Assembly (NCBI RefSeq): GCF_905475465.1
Contig: NC_062242.1
Location: forward strand, 11,311,501 to 11,375,500
DNA length: 64,000 bases
Reading direction: 5' to 3'
Source of the DNA: Pieris napi
Taxonomy: Eukaryota > Arthropoda > Insecta > Lepidoptera > Pieridae
The notes beneath the pieces are model-generated. The model did no database searches. It was not told where the DNA came from and saw nothing but the letters and a program-made list of their open reading frames with translations. Positions 59,801 through 63,937 of this stretch are shown here, one piece after another. Position 1 is the first letter of the stretch. Each line of letters starts with the position of its first letter. The position numbers and the translations under genes were made by a program.

Positions 59801-61459
59801 TCGTAGCGCAATACCAGCTCAGCATTTAAGGGACGCTCTACACTCTGCCGGGTACACGGTCAACGCGCACGTCCTTAATGTTTTGGCTCACAGGTAGGTT
59901 TCATTAATAATTACTGTCTATTAAGATCAAAATACATCAGTGGCGCTACAACCCATTTAGGTCTGGGCCTCAGATTTCTGTTACATGATCATTTACCAAT
60001 CTAATAGGCAAGTAGGTGATCAGCTTCCTGCGCCTGACACACGCCGTCTTTTTGCGAATGAGACGGTTTCCTCACTATGTTTTACTTCACCGTTCGAGCG
60101 AATGTTAAATGCGCACATAGAAAGCCCATTGGTGCACAGCCGGGGATCGAAGCTACGACCTGTGGGATGAGAGGCGCACGTTGAAGCCACTAGGCCAACA
60201 CTGCCTTCTCTGTCTGTGAAGATCAAGGAACAGAAATCAGAAGTTGTCCTGGTCGACTAGTTCGATTTCGTTTATGGAATTTGAAGTTACCGTTTTTTAA
60301 ATAAATTTGACATCAATCAAGCTATGTTAAGAGTAACTTTTGGGTATCGTAAACATATCTATATATAATTTAATAAATATCCTAAAATTTTAAATAATGT
60401 TGTACATAAAAAATGTTTATCGAATGAGATTTTGTTATACTATTTTATATTTACGATACGTTGCCAAAGTTACTCGTAACATAGTCAAATTTCTTTATTT
60501 ATAAAAATCGTGCTTTTTAATAAATACAGATACGGAACAAGTGATGGCTACATTCAGTTCGATGATTTCATTATGTGCGCTGTGCGACTCAAAACTATGA
60601 TTGGTAAGTTTTTGTTTCAGTTCAAAGCATGTAAAAATAGTTAAATATATACGACATTTAGCTTAGAAGTTTATAAAATAAATTAATTATTTAAAATTTT
60701 AAATGTCTATTTTTAACGAAGTATTGAGCAAAATTAATCATTTTTTTAAACTCTTTTGGATTGTATAACAATTTTTACGTTTTTAACGTTATTTTTTACA
60801 ATTAAATAAATACTTTTTATTTTACAATTTTCACAATGAACTATAACCCCAAATAGTTTTTCTATATGAGAAAAAGTATGTATGTTTTTTAGTATTATAA
60901 TTAATATTAATATAAAAACAGCAAACAACGAGCCGCTTGAAAATCTCGAACGTGAGCTGGCGGTCCCGTGAGCGGACAAACGGACACACGAACAAGTATA
61001 ACTATACAATATCACCATATTGTATGCATCATTCAAACCTAAGAGGAACGTCTGAAAACAGATTAAAAAATATCTTTTTTATATTCTATATTTTCTTTCA
61101 ATTTCGATTTTTTTTGTTACATATTTCGATTTTCCTCTTAGATATTATCGTCTTTTGCAATGGTTTAAATAATTTAAAAGCTACTTGTATTCTAATTTTA
61201 ATAGTTTTTTTTTTAAATATGACTATTTGCAAACGGCTCAATTCATGTATAGTTTGTTTACAGGTGATAAATTTAAAAAAAAACGATACCCTGTAAACAT
61301 TCTATCACCTACACGCTTACTAATCAAACTTCGCGCCATTTTTTATTTTTTTTTAAATATTTTTTTTAATTTTCAGAAACCTTCAAAGGAAGATCTTCGG
61401 GGGGCGAATACGCTACGTTTTCCCTAGACGAATGGTTGAATCGCACAGTCTACTCATAG
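23536..61459 (+). CDS. CalpA: Calpain-A/B-like calcium-dependent cysteine protease (19 coding exons, start 1a)
   Basis: Exons: 23536-23817, 43346-43522, 44999-45117, 46338-46406, 46848-46982, 47762-47930, 48524-48705, 49724-49837, 49907-50013, 51946-52055, 52563-52759, 53272-53379, 53765-53807, 54707-54839, 57095-57280, 58321-58448, 59772-59893, 60530-60603, 61377-61459. All introns are GT-AG and the frame is continuous: 2,538 nt, 845 residues. Domains: variable N-terminus; protease core with Cys179 (GELGDCWLL), His335 (RGHAYSV) and Asn363 (RNPWGNEAEW); C2-like domain; penta-EF-hand domain. It cleaves cytosolic proteins in limited fashion when calcium rises. A Gln/Cys-rich insertion (exon 15) inside the EF-hand domain recalls the insertion known in Drosophila CalpA. 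Two other candidate first exons exist at 32401 and 41698. All catalytic residues are intact. Orthology to CalpA rather than CalpB is inferred. Confidence 0.95.
23818..25439. other. CalpA: Calpain intron 1, 5' part: nothing recognised
   Basis: A+T-rich intronic sequence without coding features or clear repeat ends. Confidence 0.5.
25440..25612 (+). mobile_element. LINE-A 3' end with a head-to-head inverted duplicate of its start
   Basis: Positions 25478-25612 are a good LINE-A tail ending TGTTCTATAAAAAAAAG. Immediately upstream, 25441-25466 is the reverse complement of its first 26 bases (AAGAGCGTACCAATTCTTAA), separated by about 11 bases. Confidence 0.75.
25613..26335. other. No gene; A+T-rich with an ATACA-type microsatellite
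   Basis: Imperfect ATACA/TATATAC repeats at about 26215-26282. Nothing else recognised. Confidence 0.5.
26336..26480 (+). mobile_element. LINE-A 3'-end fragment
   Basis: CCGATCCAATTCGACTTATG, CCGTACCAATTCTTAAAAGG, CCGGCAACGCAATCG and GGTGAGCCTCCTGTCCGCTT occur in the usual order. Confidence 0.75.
26887..27168 (+). mobile_element. tRNA-derived SINE, near full length
   Basis: A box TGGTCTAGTGGCTTCAGCG, B box GGTCGTTGATTCGATCCCC, then the body with GAAAACATCGTGAGGAAACC and AGGCACTGGAGGCTGATCAC, ending GTTGTAGCGCCACTGA plus a T run. This is the reference copy for the SINE family in this window. Confidence 0.85.
27550..28051. repeat. Pair of about 55-bp direct repeats enclosing an inverted-repeat unit
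   Basis: TAAACAAAAATGACAGGTAT continuing through TATCTAGCCAGGCCA occurs at about 27560-27605 and again at about 27994-28040. Between them, ACGTGATAACGTCTT (about 27660) is mirrored by AAGACGTTATCACGT (about 27972-27986). Confidence 0.6.
28052..28546. other. No gene recognised
   Basis: Intronic A+T-rich sequence; nothing identified. Confidence 0.5.
28547..28729. mobile_element. Pogo/Tigger-like MITE (183 bp)
   Basis: The ends are CAGTGTTAACTCTTTATAACG and, inverted, CAGTGTCAACGCTTTATAACG, flanked by TA on both sides (28545-28546 and 28730-28731). CAGT ends with a TATAACG core resemble pogo-group elements. There is no coding capacity. Confidence 0.75.
28745..28814. mobile_element. 70-bp miniature palindromic MITE
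   Basis: The ends AGCGGGCCATAGAC and GTCTATGGCCCGCT are perfect inverses, and GCAGTC/GACTGC pair further in. TTA flanks both sides (28742-28744 and 28815-28817), a TWA-type duplication pointing to the PIF/Harbinger group. Confidence 0.75.
28818..29756. other. No gene recognised
   Basis: Intronic A+T-rich sequence. A cluster of TATAGTCTATACA-type repeats at 29700-29755 borders the next LINE. Confidence 0.5.
29757..30040 (+). mobile_element. LINE-A 3'-end fragment with internal rearrangement
   Basis: GAGCGGTTTTAAGGCAGTTT, TGCCGCGCACCG, TTTCCGAACCAAGACGAC, then after about 80 unrelated bases TTCTTAAAAGGCCGACAACA and TTGTTCTATAAAATA. Confidence 0.75.
30329..30600 (+). mobile_element. tRNA-derived SINE
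   Basis: Same family as 26887-27168: TGGCCTAGTAGCTTCAGCG, TCGTAGGTTCGATTCCCC, AGGCACTGGAGGCTGATCAC, with minor indels. Confidence 0.85.
30826..31108 (+). mobile_element. tRNA-derived SINE, diverged
   Basis: CCACTAGTGGCTAAAGCAAG (A box region), GTCGTACGTTCGAATCACGG (B box), AGGCACAGAAGGCTGATCAG and GTTGTAGCGCCACTGG at the end. Confidence 0.75.
31109..32400. other. CalpA: Upstream region of calpain start 1b
   Basis: No gene recognised. Immediately before the ATG is CAACAGTCACTGTC, which could hold an initiator; no TATA box is obvious. Confidence 0.4.
32401..32595 (+). CDS. CalpA: Calpain alternative first coding exon 1b (CalpA-like N-terminus)
   Basis: Encodes 65 residues from the ATG at 32401, or 62 from the ATG at 32410 (MAQNGGDFGAILQGAG), which I favour because the neighbouring residues are more conserved-looking. 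A Gly/Ala/Gln-rich amphipathic part is followed by INEVFQKKEAEQKR and LPSIKNYKV. The last part matches the start of Drosophila CalpA, where INE-x-F-x-KKEA and LPSIKN directly precede the exon 2 sequence LGE (from memory). The donor GTATGT at 32596 follows codon GTG, phase 0, so it joins the acceptor at 43346. With the common exons this gives 816 residues. It has its own presumed promoter inside intron 1 of the 1a transcript. This is the best candidate for the ancestral CalpA start. Confidence 0.85.
32634..32892 (-). mobile_element. tRNA-derived SINE just downstream of exon 1b
   Basis: Minus-strand copy of the main SINE family: GTTGGCCTAGTGGCTTCAGC at its start (plus-strand 32892) and GTTGTAGCGCCATTGAT at its end. 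It begins 38 bases after the exon 1b donor. Confidence 0.85.
32893..34887. other. Intronic DNA; no gene recognised
   Basis: Mostly A+T-rich. A GCTAAAGAAGTTTTCACTTC string at 34690 recalls a motif in other MITEs of the window, but I could not define an element. Confidence 0.5.
34888..37270. repeat. 2.38-kb near-perfect inverted repeat (giant foldback)
   Basis: The left arm (34888 to about 36057) and right arm (about 36102-37270) are reverse complements along about 1.17 kb with only scattered substitutions and 1-2 base indels. The tips are TGGAACAAAATAGAGATACT and its inverse; the spacer is about 45 bp. The arms contain repeated A8-9/T8-9 blocks. No open frame is convincing. I see no clear target duplication. 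It lies in intron 1 of transcripts 1a and 1b, so it would be copied into pre-mRNA. Confidence 0.92.
37441..37593 (-). mobile_element. Short Helitron of a second subfamily (153 bp)
   Basis: On the minus strand it begins TCTATATACATTAAAATG and ends CTAG, between host A and T. The 3' end GGCAGCAGGCAGGGCAGCTAG is G+C-rich and differs from the main Helitron family here. Confidence 0.65.
37921..38199 (+). mobile_element. MITE family 'GGGAGCGTTCAAG', copy 1
   Basis: The ends read AGGAGCGTTCAAGTATTACG and CGTAATACTTAAACGCTCCCT. A second copy lies inverted at 43964-44239. The interior carries G runs and CGGGGATTGAATTACGCG in both copies. Confidence 0.8.
38200..39454. other. Intronic DNA; no gene recognised
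   Basis: A+T-rich. The minus-strand frame at 38706-38888 has no recognisable feature. Confidence 0.5.
39455..39769 (+). mobile_element. Complete non-autonomous Helitron (315 bp)
   Basis: TCTAATATATAAAATTCCCG at the 5' end after host A; 3' hairpin GGCAAAACGACGTTTGCC and CTAG before host T. This is the cleanest copy of the family in the window. Confidence 0.85.
39770..41577. other. Intronic DNA upstream of start 1c
   Basis: Contains AAGTCAATGGGCGGTCTTAT and AACAAGCGATATCTTCC at 41141-41178, which look like a LINE 3' end but cannot be assigned with confidence. The open frame at 40462-40818 has no recognisable domain. Confidence 0.4.
41578..41607 (+). promoter_or_regulatory. Candidate TATA promoter for calpain start 1c
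   Basis: TATAAGG at 41578-41584 is followed about 25 bases later by AACAGTG (41602-41608), a fair initiator. The ATG of exon 1c is 90 bases downstream. The prediction rests on spacing alone. Confidence 0.4.
41698..42132 (+). CDS. CalpA: Candidate calpain alternative first coding exon 1c (novel lysine-rich N-terminus)
   Basis: An open frame from MEVEDSCVQIYAHDARN through a Lys/Glu-rich centre (WAVPWFKGKQEKQEKTVKIK) to GSNMFMPTGQKLYW, 145 residues. The frame then meets GTTTGT, a usable donor (exon 4 of this gene also uses GTTTGT), exactly in phase 0, so it can join exon 2 at 43346 and give an 896-residue calpain. A TATA box lies about 120 bases upstream of the ATG. I do not recognise the protein sequence. 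Upstream in-frame ATG at 41650 is possible but lies within the presumed 5' leader. Alternative reading: a separate small intronless gene of 147 codons ending WVC-stop at 42139-42141. The coding-like composition and phase match support a real exon, but the link to calpain is inference. Confidence 0.5.
43040..43275 (-). pseudogene. Possible LINE ORF2 C-terminal remnant
   Basis: Minus-strand frames give pieces such as CRWTERQGGK, GRPYGGMASLKRD and, in another frame, RWDGKFKERWSSLEEAYTL, resembling the basic closing region of RTE/Jockey-type LINE proteins. It is frame-broken and only tentatively assigned. Confidence 0.35.
43346..43522 (+). CDS. CalpA: Calpain exon 2 (start of common region)
   Basis: Encodes LGESRPSSFGPASYQDFKEI, then CLAEGRLFEDPEFPATDRSL and RPITWLRPG, the entry into the protease core. 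Acceptor TCTTCCAG, donor GTGAGT; phase 0 at both ends, so any phase-0 first exon can be attached. Confidence 0.93.
43964..44239 (-). mobile_element. MITE family 'GGGAGCGTTCAAG', copy 2 (inverted)
   Basis: AGGGAGCGTTCAAGTATTAC at one end and its inverse at the other. The interior is the reverse complement of the copy at 37921-38199. Located in calpain intron 2. Confidence 0.8.
44651..44832. mobile_element. Penelope-like element terminal-repeat remnant with inverted ends
   Basis: The outer 43 bases at each side are perfect inverses (AGAAAAACACTTTTTAACGG...). The centre carries GTCACCGTGACCACGCACGC followed by GCACGCGAAACGTCGG, the same block found in the Penelope-like element at 51142-51699. 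Confidence 0.7.
44999..45117 (+). CDS. CalpA: Calpain exon 3 (catalytic cysteine)
   Basis: EIVNDPQLFVEGYSRFDV then QQGELGDCWLLAAVANL; the nucleophile Cys sits in GDCW. Donor GTGAGT, phase 2. Confidence 0.95.
46338..46406 (+). CDS. CalpA: Calpain exon 4
   Basis: LFFQVVPDDQSFDEEYAGVF, then HFR. Acceptor TTTTCAG; the donor is the less common GTTTGT at 46407. Confidence 0.93.
46500..46590 (+). mobile_element. LINE-A 3'-end fragment in intron 4
   Basis: GGAGCAACAATTCTTAAAAG, GGCCGGTAACGCACTCGCCA and CTCTGGCGTTGAGAGTGT. Confidence 0.65.
46848..46982 (+). CDS. CalpA: Calpain exon 5
   Basis: FWQYGRWVDVVIDDRLPTYR, then FWSALLEKAYAK. Conserved core of the protease domain. Donor GTTAGT, phase 2. Confidence 0.93.
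47235..47640 (+). mobile_element. Three LINE-A 3'-end fragments in intron 5
   Basis: Copies begin near 47240, 47335 and 47550, each with AAAAGGCCGGCAACACACT. The first two sit head to tail. A flanking string, CCCCACCACTTACGGAGAGC (47494) and CCCCACCACCTACGGAGCGC (about 47666), occurs on both sides of the third copy, so part of the intron was duplicated. Confidence 0.75.
47762..47930 (+). CDS. CalpA: Calpain exon 6
   Basis: LHGSYEALKGGSTCEAMEDF, TGGVTEMYEM and a closing NSLMGCSIE. Donor GTAGGT, phase 0. Confidence 0.95.
48524..48705 (+). CDS. CalpA: Calpain exon 7 (catalytic His and Asn)
   Basis: PDPNVLEAETPVGLIRGHAY contains the active-site His; LRNPWGNEAEWNGPWSD contains the active-site Asn. 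Donor GTGAGT, phase 2. Confidence 0.95.
48795..49014 (+). mobile_element. Helitron variant (220 bp) in intron 7
   Basis: TCTTTATATATATAATTC after host A, CTAG at 49011-49014 before host T; shares GACCGATTTTGATGAAATTT with the main family but has a distinct 3' half. Confidence 0.75.
49449..49706 (-). mobile_element. Helitron, 3'-truncated, in intron 7
   Basis: The minus strand begins TCTAATATATAAAATACGCG at 49706 and runs through CTCCGAAACGGCATGACCGA to TACATGGCAAAACAT; the terminal hairpin and CTAG are missing. Confidence 0.75.
49724..49837 (+). CDS. CalpA: Calpain exon 8
   Basis: SPEWRFIPESEKEELGLTFD, then DGEFWMAFKDFCQHFDR, the end of the protease domain. Donor GTGAGA, phase 2. Confidence 0.94.
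49907..50013 (+). CDS. CalpA: Calpain exon 9
   Basis: LEICNLNPDSLDPAECPEGC, then KKWEMSVFEGEWVRG; the link to the C2-like domain. Donor GTATGA at 50014 lies only a few bases from a MITE end. Confidence 0.94.
50020..50436 (-). mobile_element. MITE 'AAGTTATACTT', copy A, abutting the exon 9 donor
   Basis: The left end TTTTTGAAGTTATAC and right end ACAACTTATAACGCG are inverted. It is the reverse complement of copy B at 53921-54318, sharing for example CTGGGCCGCTAG here and CTAGCGGCCCAG there. Confidence 0.75.
50757..50925 (-). pseudogene. Mariner-type transposon 3' end (5'-truncated)
   Basis: The minus-strand frame reads KRSIEKIVGEVKVKWVKL then DGAYVEK-stop, the usual C-terminus of a mariner transposase. 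The element ends at CGAGGGTGGATCCAAAAGTT (plus strand from 50757) next to TA at 50755-50756. The catalytic part is missing. Confidence 0.65.
51142..51699 (+). pseudogene. Penelope-like retroelement fragment between inverted terminal arms
   Basis: Arms at about 51142-51270 and 51568-51699 are reverse complements sharing TCCGACGTTTCGCGTGCTTT and the inverse. Between them is a frame ending at 51517 with REAIEIKKHPNFNREDG, LKLSNTWDPIISKLK: the region after the GIY-YIG endonuclease of Penelope-like elements. The reverse transcriptase is missing. These elements are known for terminal repeats in direct or inverted order and for hammerhead ribozyme motifs in them. Confidence 0.7.
51946..52055 (+). 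CDS. CalpA: Calpain exon 10
   Basis: VTAGGCRNYLESFWKNPQYT, then LKDPDEDDEENKCT; C2-like domain with an acidic loop. Donor GTAAGT, phase 0. Confidence 0.95.
52563..52759 (+). CDS. CalpA: Calpain exon 11
   Basis: IIVALMQKNRRSQRHQGLEC, LTIGFAVYRL and FFKYNASVGRSQAFINLREV. C2-like domain. Donor GTAAGA, phase 2. Confidence 0.95.
53272..53379 (+). CDS. CalpA: Calpain exon 12
   Basis: FKLEQGRYVIVPSTFEPNDE, then GEFLLRVFSEKDNNM; end of the C2-like domain. Donor GTAAGT, phase 2. Confidence 0.95.
53765..53807 (+). CDS. CalpA: Calpain exon 13 (43-nt micro-exon)
   Basis: Adds only ENDEDVGMGEVDDR, an acidic linker before the EF-hands. Acceptor TTTTCAG, donor GTAAGT. Confidence 0.9.
53921..54318 (+). 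mobile_element. MITE 'AAGTTATACTT', copy B, in intron 13
   Basis: The left end TTAAAAGTTATACTTTTTGG and right end CCAAAGAAGTATAACTTC are inverted. It lies in the opposite orientation to copy A in intron 9. Confidence 0.75.
54432..54659 (+). mobile_element. PIF/Harbinger-like MITE, copy 2 (228 bp)
   Basis: GGGTCTGTTTCACAATGTA at the left and its near-perfect inverse at the right, flanked by TAA on both sides (54429-54431 and 54660-54662), the TWA duplication of Harbinger elements. No coding capacity. Confidence 0.85.
54707..54839 (+). CDS. CalpA: Calpain exon 14 (first EF-hand)
   Basis: VKDVLPSQPEPADPVRQFFD, RLAGDDGEVDWQELKEIL and a closing DYAMRE: the opening helix-loop-helix of the penta-EF-hand domain. 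Donor GTAAGT, phase 1. Confidence 0.95.
55070..55285 (+). mobile_element. tRNA-derived SINE, internally deleted, in intron 14
   Basis: GGCCTGGTGTCTTTAGCGTG and GTCGTAGGTTCACTCCCC at the promoter end; the AGGCACTGGAGGCTGATC block is lost; the end reads GAGGCCCAGACCTAAAAGG. Confidence 0.75.
55286..56149. other. Intron 14 DNA; one short repeated palindromic motif
   Basis: GTCTCTTTCTGTCAAATCGT...GATGAAAAGAGAC at 55737-55780 is shared with 42249-42289 and, split by a MITE, with 62721-62788. Nothing else identified. Confidence 0.45.
56150..56230 (+). mobile_element. LINE-A 3'-end fragment in intron 14
   Basis: CCAATTCTTCGCACCAACGC, then ACTCGCGAGCCCTCTGGCAT. Confidence 0.65.
56395..56530. repeat. 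CT-rich low-complexity tract
   Basis: Interrupted CTCTCT runs over about 130 bp in intron 14. Confidence 0.8.
57095..57280 (+). CDS. CalpA: Calpain exon 15 (insertion within the EF-hand domain)
   Basis: Encodes about 62 residues, EMAMRHGAAYDGGGSPQVAE, CLEQLLCALCAPICKEIGVD and LQQVAQQNQEQVHLNQPQPQ: a Cys/Leu-rich hydrophobic helix followed by a Gln-rich run. It lies between the first and second EF-hands, where Drosophila CalpA has its known hydrophobic insertion. The acceptor TTAATAG has a weak pyrimidine tract; the donor CAAG|GTAAAG is strong. Both phases fit exons 14 and 16, and skipping this exon (186 nt, a multiple of 3) would keep the frame. Confidence 0.85.
57284..57425 (+). repeat. 34-bp minisatellite directly after exon 15
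   Basis: About three and a half tandem units containing AAACAATTCAATTCAAACAA with a unit of about 34 bp. It stays open in the exon 15 frame up to TAA at 57421-57423. Confidence 0.75.
57426..58320. other. Intron 15; nothing recognised
   Basis: A+T-rich, with TATTGTATTATTATCAA-type repeats just before the exon 16 acceptor (58228-58310). Confidence 0.5.
58321..58448 (+). CDS. CalpA: Calpain exon 16 (EF-hand)
   Basis: LRGQGFSKDVCRSMIAML followed by DKDNSGGLGFEEFKSLWID, a canonical calcium loop with D, D, S, G and E in place. Donor GTGAGT, phase 0. Confidence 0.95.
58449..59062. other. Intron 16, 5' part; nothing recognised
   Basis: A+T-rich with no defined repeat ends. Confidence 0.5.
59063..59366 (+). 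mobile_element. Non-autonomous Helitron in intron 16
   Basis: TCTAATATATAAAATTCTCG at the start, CGAAACGGCTCGACCGATTC in the body, CTAG at 59363-59366 before T. The 3' hairpin is decayed. Confidence 0.75.
59440..59605 (-). mobile_element. LINE-C 3'-end fragment (inverted relative to 62150-62335)
   Basis: The minus strand carries GAGTATCGAAA, GCCGGC-like GCTGGCTTTTTCTCTCGGCC, CTACACCTTCTG and CGATGAGTAGGGATGCC, then GTGGAATAAGTGATACC. Confidence 0.65.
59772..59893 (+). CDS. CalpA: Calpain exon 17 (degenerate EF-hand)
   Basis: AVFRLYDTEGRSAIPAQHLR then DALHSAGYTVNAHVLNVLAH. The loop DTEGRSAIPAQH lacks the usual acidic final residue, so calcium binding here may be weak. Donor GTAGGT, phase 2. 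Confidence 0.95.
59936..60205 (-). mobile_element. tRNA-derived SINE in intron 17
   Basis: Minus strand from 60205: CAGTGTTGGCCTAGTGGCTT, B box in GGTCGTAGCTTCGATCCCC, ending GGGTTGTAGCGCCACTGA. Confidence 0.85.
60305..60490. mobile_element. MITE with about 35-bp terminal inverted repeats in intron 17
   Basis: CTATGTTAAGAGTAACTTTT followed by GGTATCGTAAA (from about 60322) is mirrored by TTTACGATACGTTG then CAAAGTTACTCGTAACATAG (ending 60483). AAATTTGA/TCAAATTT continue outward. Confidence 0.7.
60530..60603 (+). CDS. CalpA: Calpain exon 18 (EF-hand)
   Basis: YGTSDGYIQFDDFIMCAVRL, then KTMI. Donor GTAAGT, phase 1. Confidence 0.95.
61377..61459 (+). CDS. CalpA: Calpain exon 19 (C-terminus)
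   Basis: ETFKGRSSGGEYATFSLDEW, then LNRTVYS and TAG at 61457-61459. The ending FSLDEWLNRTVYS is typical of insect calpain-A. Confidence 0.95.
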
Positions 61460-61885
61460 ACAATTGCCTTATACTAAACTTGTATATTCCTCTACTATTA
61501 ATGAGATATAGATTTTTCAACATTTGCTTTTTAATTAACTGAAATTGTATAAATTATGAAATATTTTTAAGTTATAGTACAAATATATGAATGTTGAATC
61601 TCAAATATAACAGATTATGTCACAATTTTTCATATTACATAAATAGCAGTATTTTTTTATCCACCGATTTTCCATTCCAATTTAGTCTTTGGTTGCTGTG
61701 CGATTAAAGTTTCAAGTTTACCGACTTTTTAACGCGCAATTAAACAGTTAAAAAGTCGGTTAACGTAACTAAATGTATACACGTTTATATTCTCTATATT
61801 ATTTTGCGATGACAATGCATTTTATTTGCAATTTTATTTATTTTATGTCAAATCTGAATAAATAATGTTTTAAAAGTTTTGTTTT
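61460..61885 (+). other. CalpA: Calpain 3' UTR with a 14-bp hairpin and poly(A) signal
   Basis: AATAAA lies at 61857-61862. A perfect 14-bp stem, ACCGACTTTTTAAC (61720-61733) and GTTAAAAAGTCGGT (61747-61760), encloses a 13-base loop. Confidence 0.65.
61857..61862 (+). terminator. CalpA: Calpain poly(A) signal
   Basis: AATAAA about 400 bases after the stop codon, followed within 40 bases by a T/GT-rich stretch. Confidence 0.6.
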
Positions 61886-62149
61886 ATTGTTTATAATTTT
61901 ATGACTACATGACGTAATCTGGTTACCAATAATTATAATTTTTCTGTGTTAATAAGAACAATCCTTGCCCTTAGATTGCTGTTTCTTAATTTTTCCTTCT
62001 TAAGGACCTATCCGGTCGCCAAACTCCAAAAAATTACATTGTTTCTTTCCATTTTTCGTTATCGTTTCTTAAAGTAGGGCGAATGGAAAAAATATATGTT
62101 GGAGTTGACTAGTTTATGTATCCATTTTGAAAGTTGTTTTAAAATAAGT

Positions 62150-62335
62150 GTTGTATGCCATATTCATTTTGAATGATGATTTTTTTAAAGAGTACCGAGA
62201 GTTTTTCACGCCGGCTTTTTCTCCCGGCCTACACCCTCTGTCTTCTTTGGCGATGAGTAGGGATGTCTTCCGATTCAAATGTAATGATATGGAATAAGTG
62301 ATACCTGTATCTTATATTCCATAATAAACATATTT
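62150..62335 (+). mobile_element. LINE-C 3'-end fragment
   Basis: GAGTACCGAGAGTTTTTCAC, GCCGGCTTTTTCTCCCGGCC, CTACACCCTCTGTCTTC and GATGAGTAGGGATGTC, then TGGAATAAGTGATACC. Confidence 0.7.
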
Positions 62336-62351
62336 TTTATTTTAACCATTC

Positions 62352-62505
62352 GACTTAGGGGTCCTTCAAGAAAAGAGCGTACCAAATTTAAAAGACCAGA
62401 AACGACTTTCGACCCTTCTGGCACTTTGAGTGCCCATGGGCGACGGTACCAATTAACGTCAGGTAAGCCTTGCCCGTTTGCCCCGTTCTATAAAAACAAT
62501 TCATT
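62352..62505 (+). mobile_element. LINE-A 3'-end fragment
   Basis: CGACTTAGGGGTCCTTCAAG, AAAGAGCGTACCAAATTTAA and CCGTTCTATAAAAACAAT; it ends close to the poly(A) region of the minus-strand gene. Confidence 0.7.
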
Positions 62506-62516
62506 TCAAAACATCT

Positions 62517-62522
62517 TTATTT
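62517..62522 (-). terminator. Poly(A) signal of the minus-strand gene
   Basis: AATAAA on the minus strand, five bases after the stop codon at 62528-62530, implying a very short 3' UTR. Confidence 0.6.
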
Positions 62523-62527
62523 CTCGT

Positions 62528-63548
62528 CTACCACTTCTCCCACGTTTCAACCATTTCAACATCTGCTCCACCCTGATCCAGGCTTTGAGCTAGATCTTGT
62601 TTTATTTCCTCTGGAATTGAGTACTTCTCAATATCTTCTCCGCGTATCACCAGTTTACAATCAGCTGGAAATATATACGGTTATAAAAGCTAAACCTTAA
62701 TCATAAAAACTACTTTTTCCGTCTCTTTCTGTCAAATTTTCTGCTTTTTTTTATAGGTAAATTTCTGTCGCCGTGACGAAAAGCGATATACAGGATGGTC
62801 AAAAAGTCGTGGATCAAACGCAAATAGGGAATCTAGTGGATATTATGAAAAAGATACAGGGTGTATATTTTTTTCGAATTTTAATAAGAATTAGTAAAAA
62901 AAAGTCAATTTTCTTAAAAAAACGCAAAATAAATTATAACTCTGCAGGGGTTGAGCTTAGAGACCTCCCGTAGAACAATTTTTTGCAGCTGATGACCTCA
63001 TCTAACCCCTATTTGAGTTTGATCCACGACTTTTTGGCCACCCTGTATATGGAGATAGAGGTACATATTTATGAAGGGAATTAATTCATCTAGATTAGTA
63101 AAAATGTCACATTTATTCACAGTTTCTCTCTCCTTGCATTTTTGACGTCACATCTGACATTTTTGTAAATACAAAAAGGTTTAAACATTTACGAAATGAA
63201 ACAGTCAATATTAATTATTAAATACGTAATTCTTTTTTATAACTATATTTAAGGTTATAGGATATAACTTTATTATGCACAATATACAAGATATTTAGAT
63301 TTAACGAGTTTTAACGGTAGAAGAATTTATACTATAAGATTGTCCGACTAATATCTTTTAATTTATTTTGGAGTTTACTCACCCAAAGAAATGTTATCCT
63401 TAGCTAACAATTTGTTATAGTTTTGTCTCGGCACTACACACGAAAGCATATTAAACATTTTCTCAGATCTTGCGAATCTCTTGATAAAGAAACTCTTAAA
63501 TAATGGTTCGGTAATAGCACGATTTGGCATGTATGGCTCGCCGTAAAT
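62528..63548 (-). CDS. 3' end of an unrecognised host gene (last two exons)
   Basis: Exons 63548-63383 (IYGEPYMPNRAITEPLFKSF, later MFNMLSCVVPRQNYNKLL) and 62664-62528 (DCKLVIRGEDIEKYSIPEEI, ending MVETWEKW and TAG). The intron has GTGAGT...CAG borders, and a split GCT codon keeps the frame (phase 1). The first visible exon follows a CAG acceptor, so more exons lie beyond the window. The visible 101 residues show no signal peptide or membrane segment; the first exon is basic (FFIKRFARSEK) and the second acidic. I do not recognise the family. The gene is tail to tail with calpain, with about 0.65 kb between their poly(A) signals. A SINE and a MITE sit in its introns. Confidence 0.75.
62791..63045. 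mobile_element. Mariner-type MITE with about 43-bp terminal inverted repeats
   Basis: CAGGATGGTCAAAAAGTCGT (62791) continuing through GGATCAAACGCAAATAGGG is mirrored at the right end by CCACGACTTTTTGGCCACCCTG (ending 63045). TA flanks both sides (62789-62790, 63046-63047). The interior frame is not transposase. It lies in the intron of the minus-strand gene and splits a short repeat. Confidence 0.8.
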
Positions 63549-63743
63549 CTGAAATTATTTAGAATTTGAAGTATCGAACATAAATATAAAACTAAAAACG
63601 TATAGGTATATAAGATTATTAATAACAATAAAAATTTCGTCACTTCTCGTTCATCGAAAAAAAAATCATTTAAAACTCCATGTAACGTCAAAGTCCCTAA
63701 AACGTCAAAATTCTTTACTTTTTTTTGTTCATAATAATAATAA

Positions 63744-63937
63744 TCAGTGGCGCTACAACCTCTTTAGTTCTGGGCCTCAGATTTCTGAATCTGTTTCATG
63801 CTCATTTTTAAATCTAACAGGCAAGTAGGTAATCAGCCTCCTGTACATGACACACGCCGTCGACTTTTTGGGTCTAAGACATGTCGGTTTCCTCACGATG
63901 TTTTCCTTCACCGTTCGAGCGAATGGTAAATGCGCCT
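63744..63937 (-). mobile_element. tRNA-derived SINE, 5'-truncated
   Basis: Minus strand retains CATTCGCTCGAACGGTGAAG-like sequence through GTTGTAGCGCCACTGATT; the promoter boxes (tRNA part) are missing at the right edge. Confidence 0.8.

Noticed and set aside
62773..62973. 66-codon frame inside the mariner-type MITE
   Set aside because: No transposase motif, and it begins before the element; an artefact of the MITE sequence.
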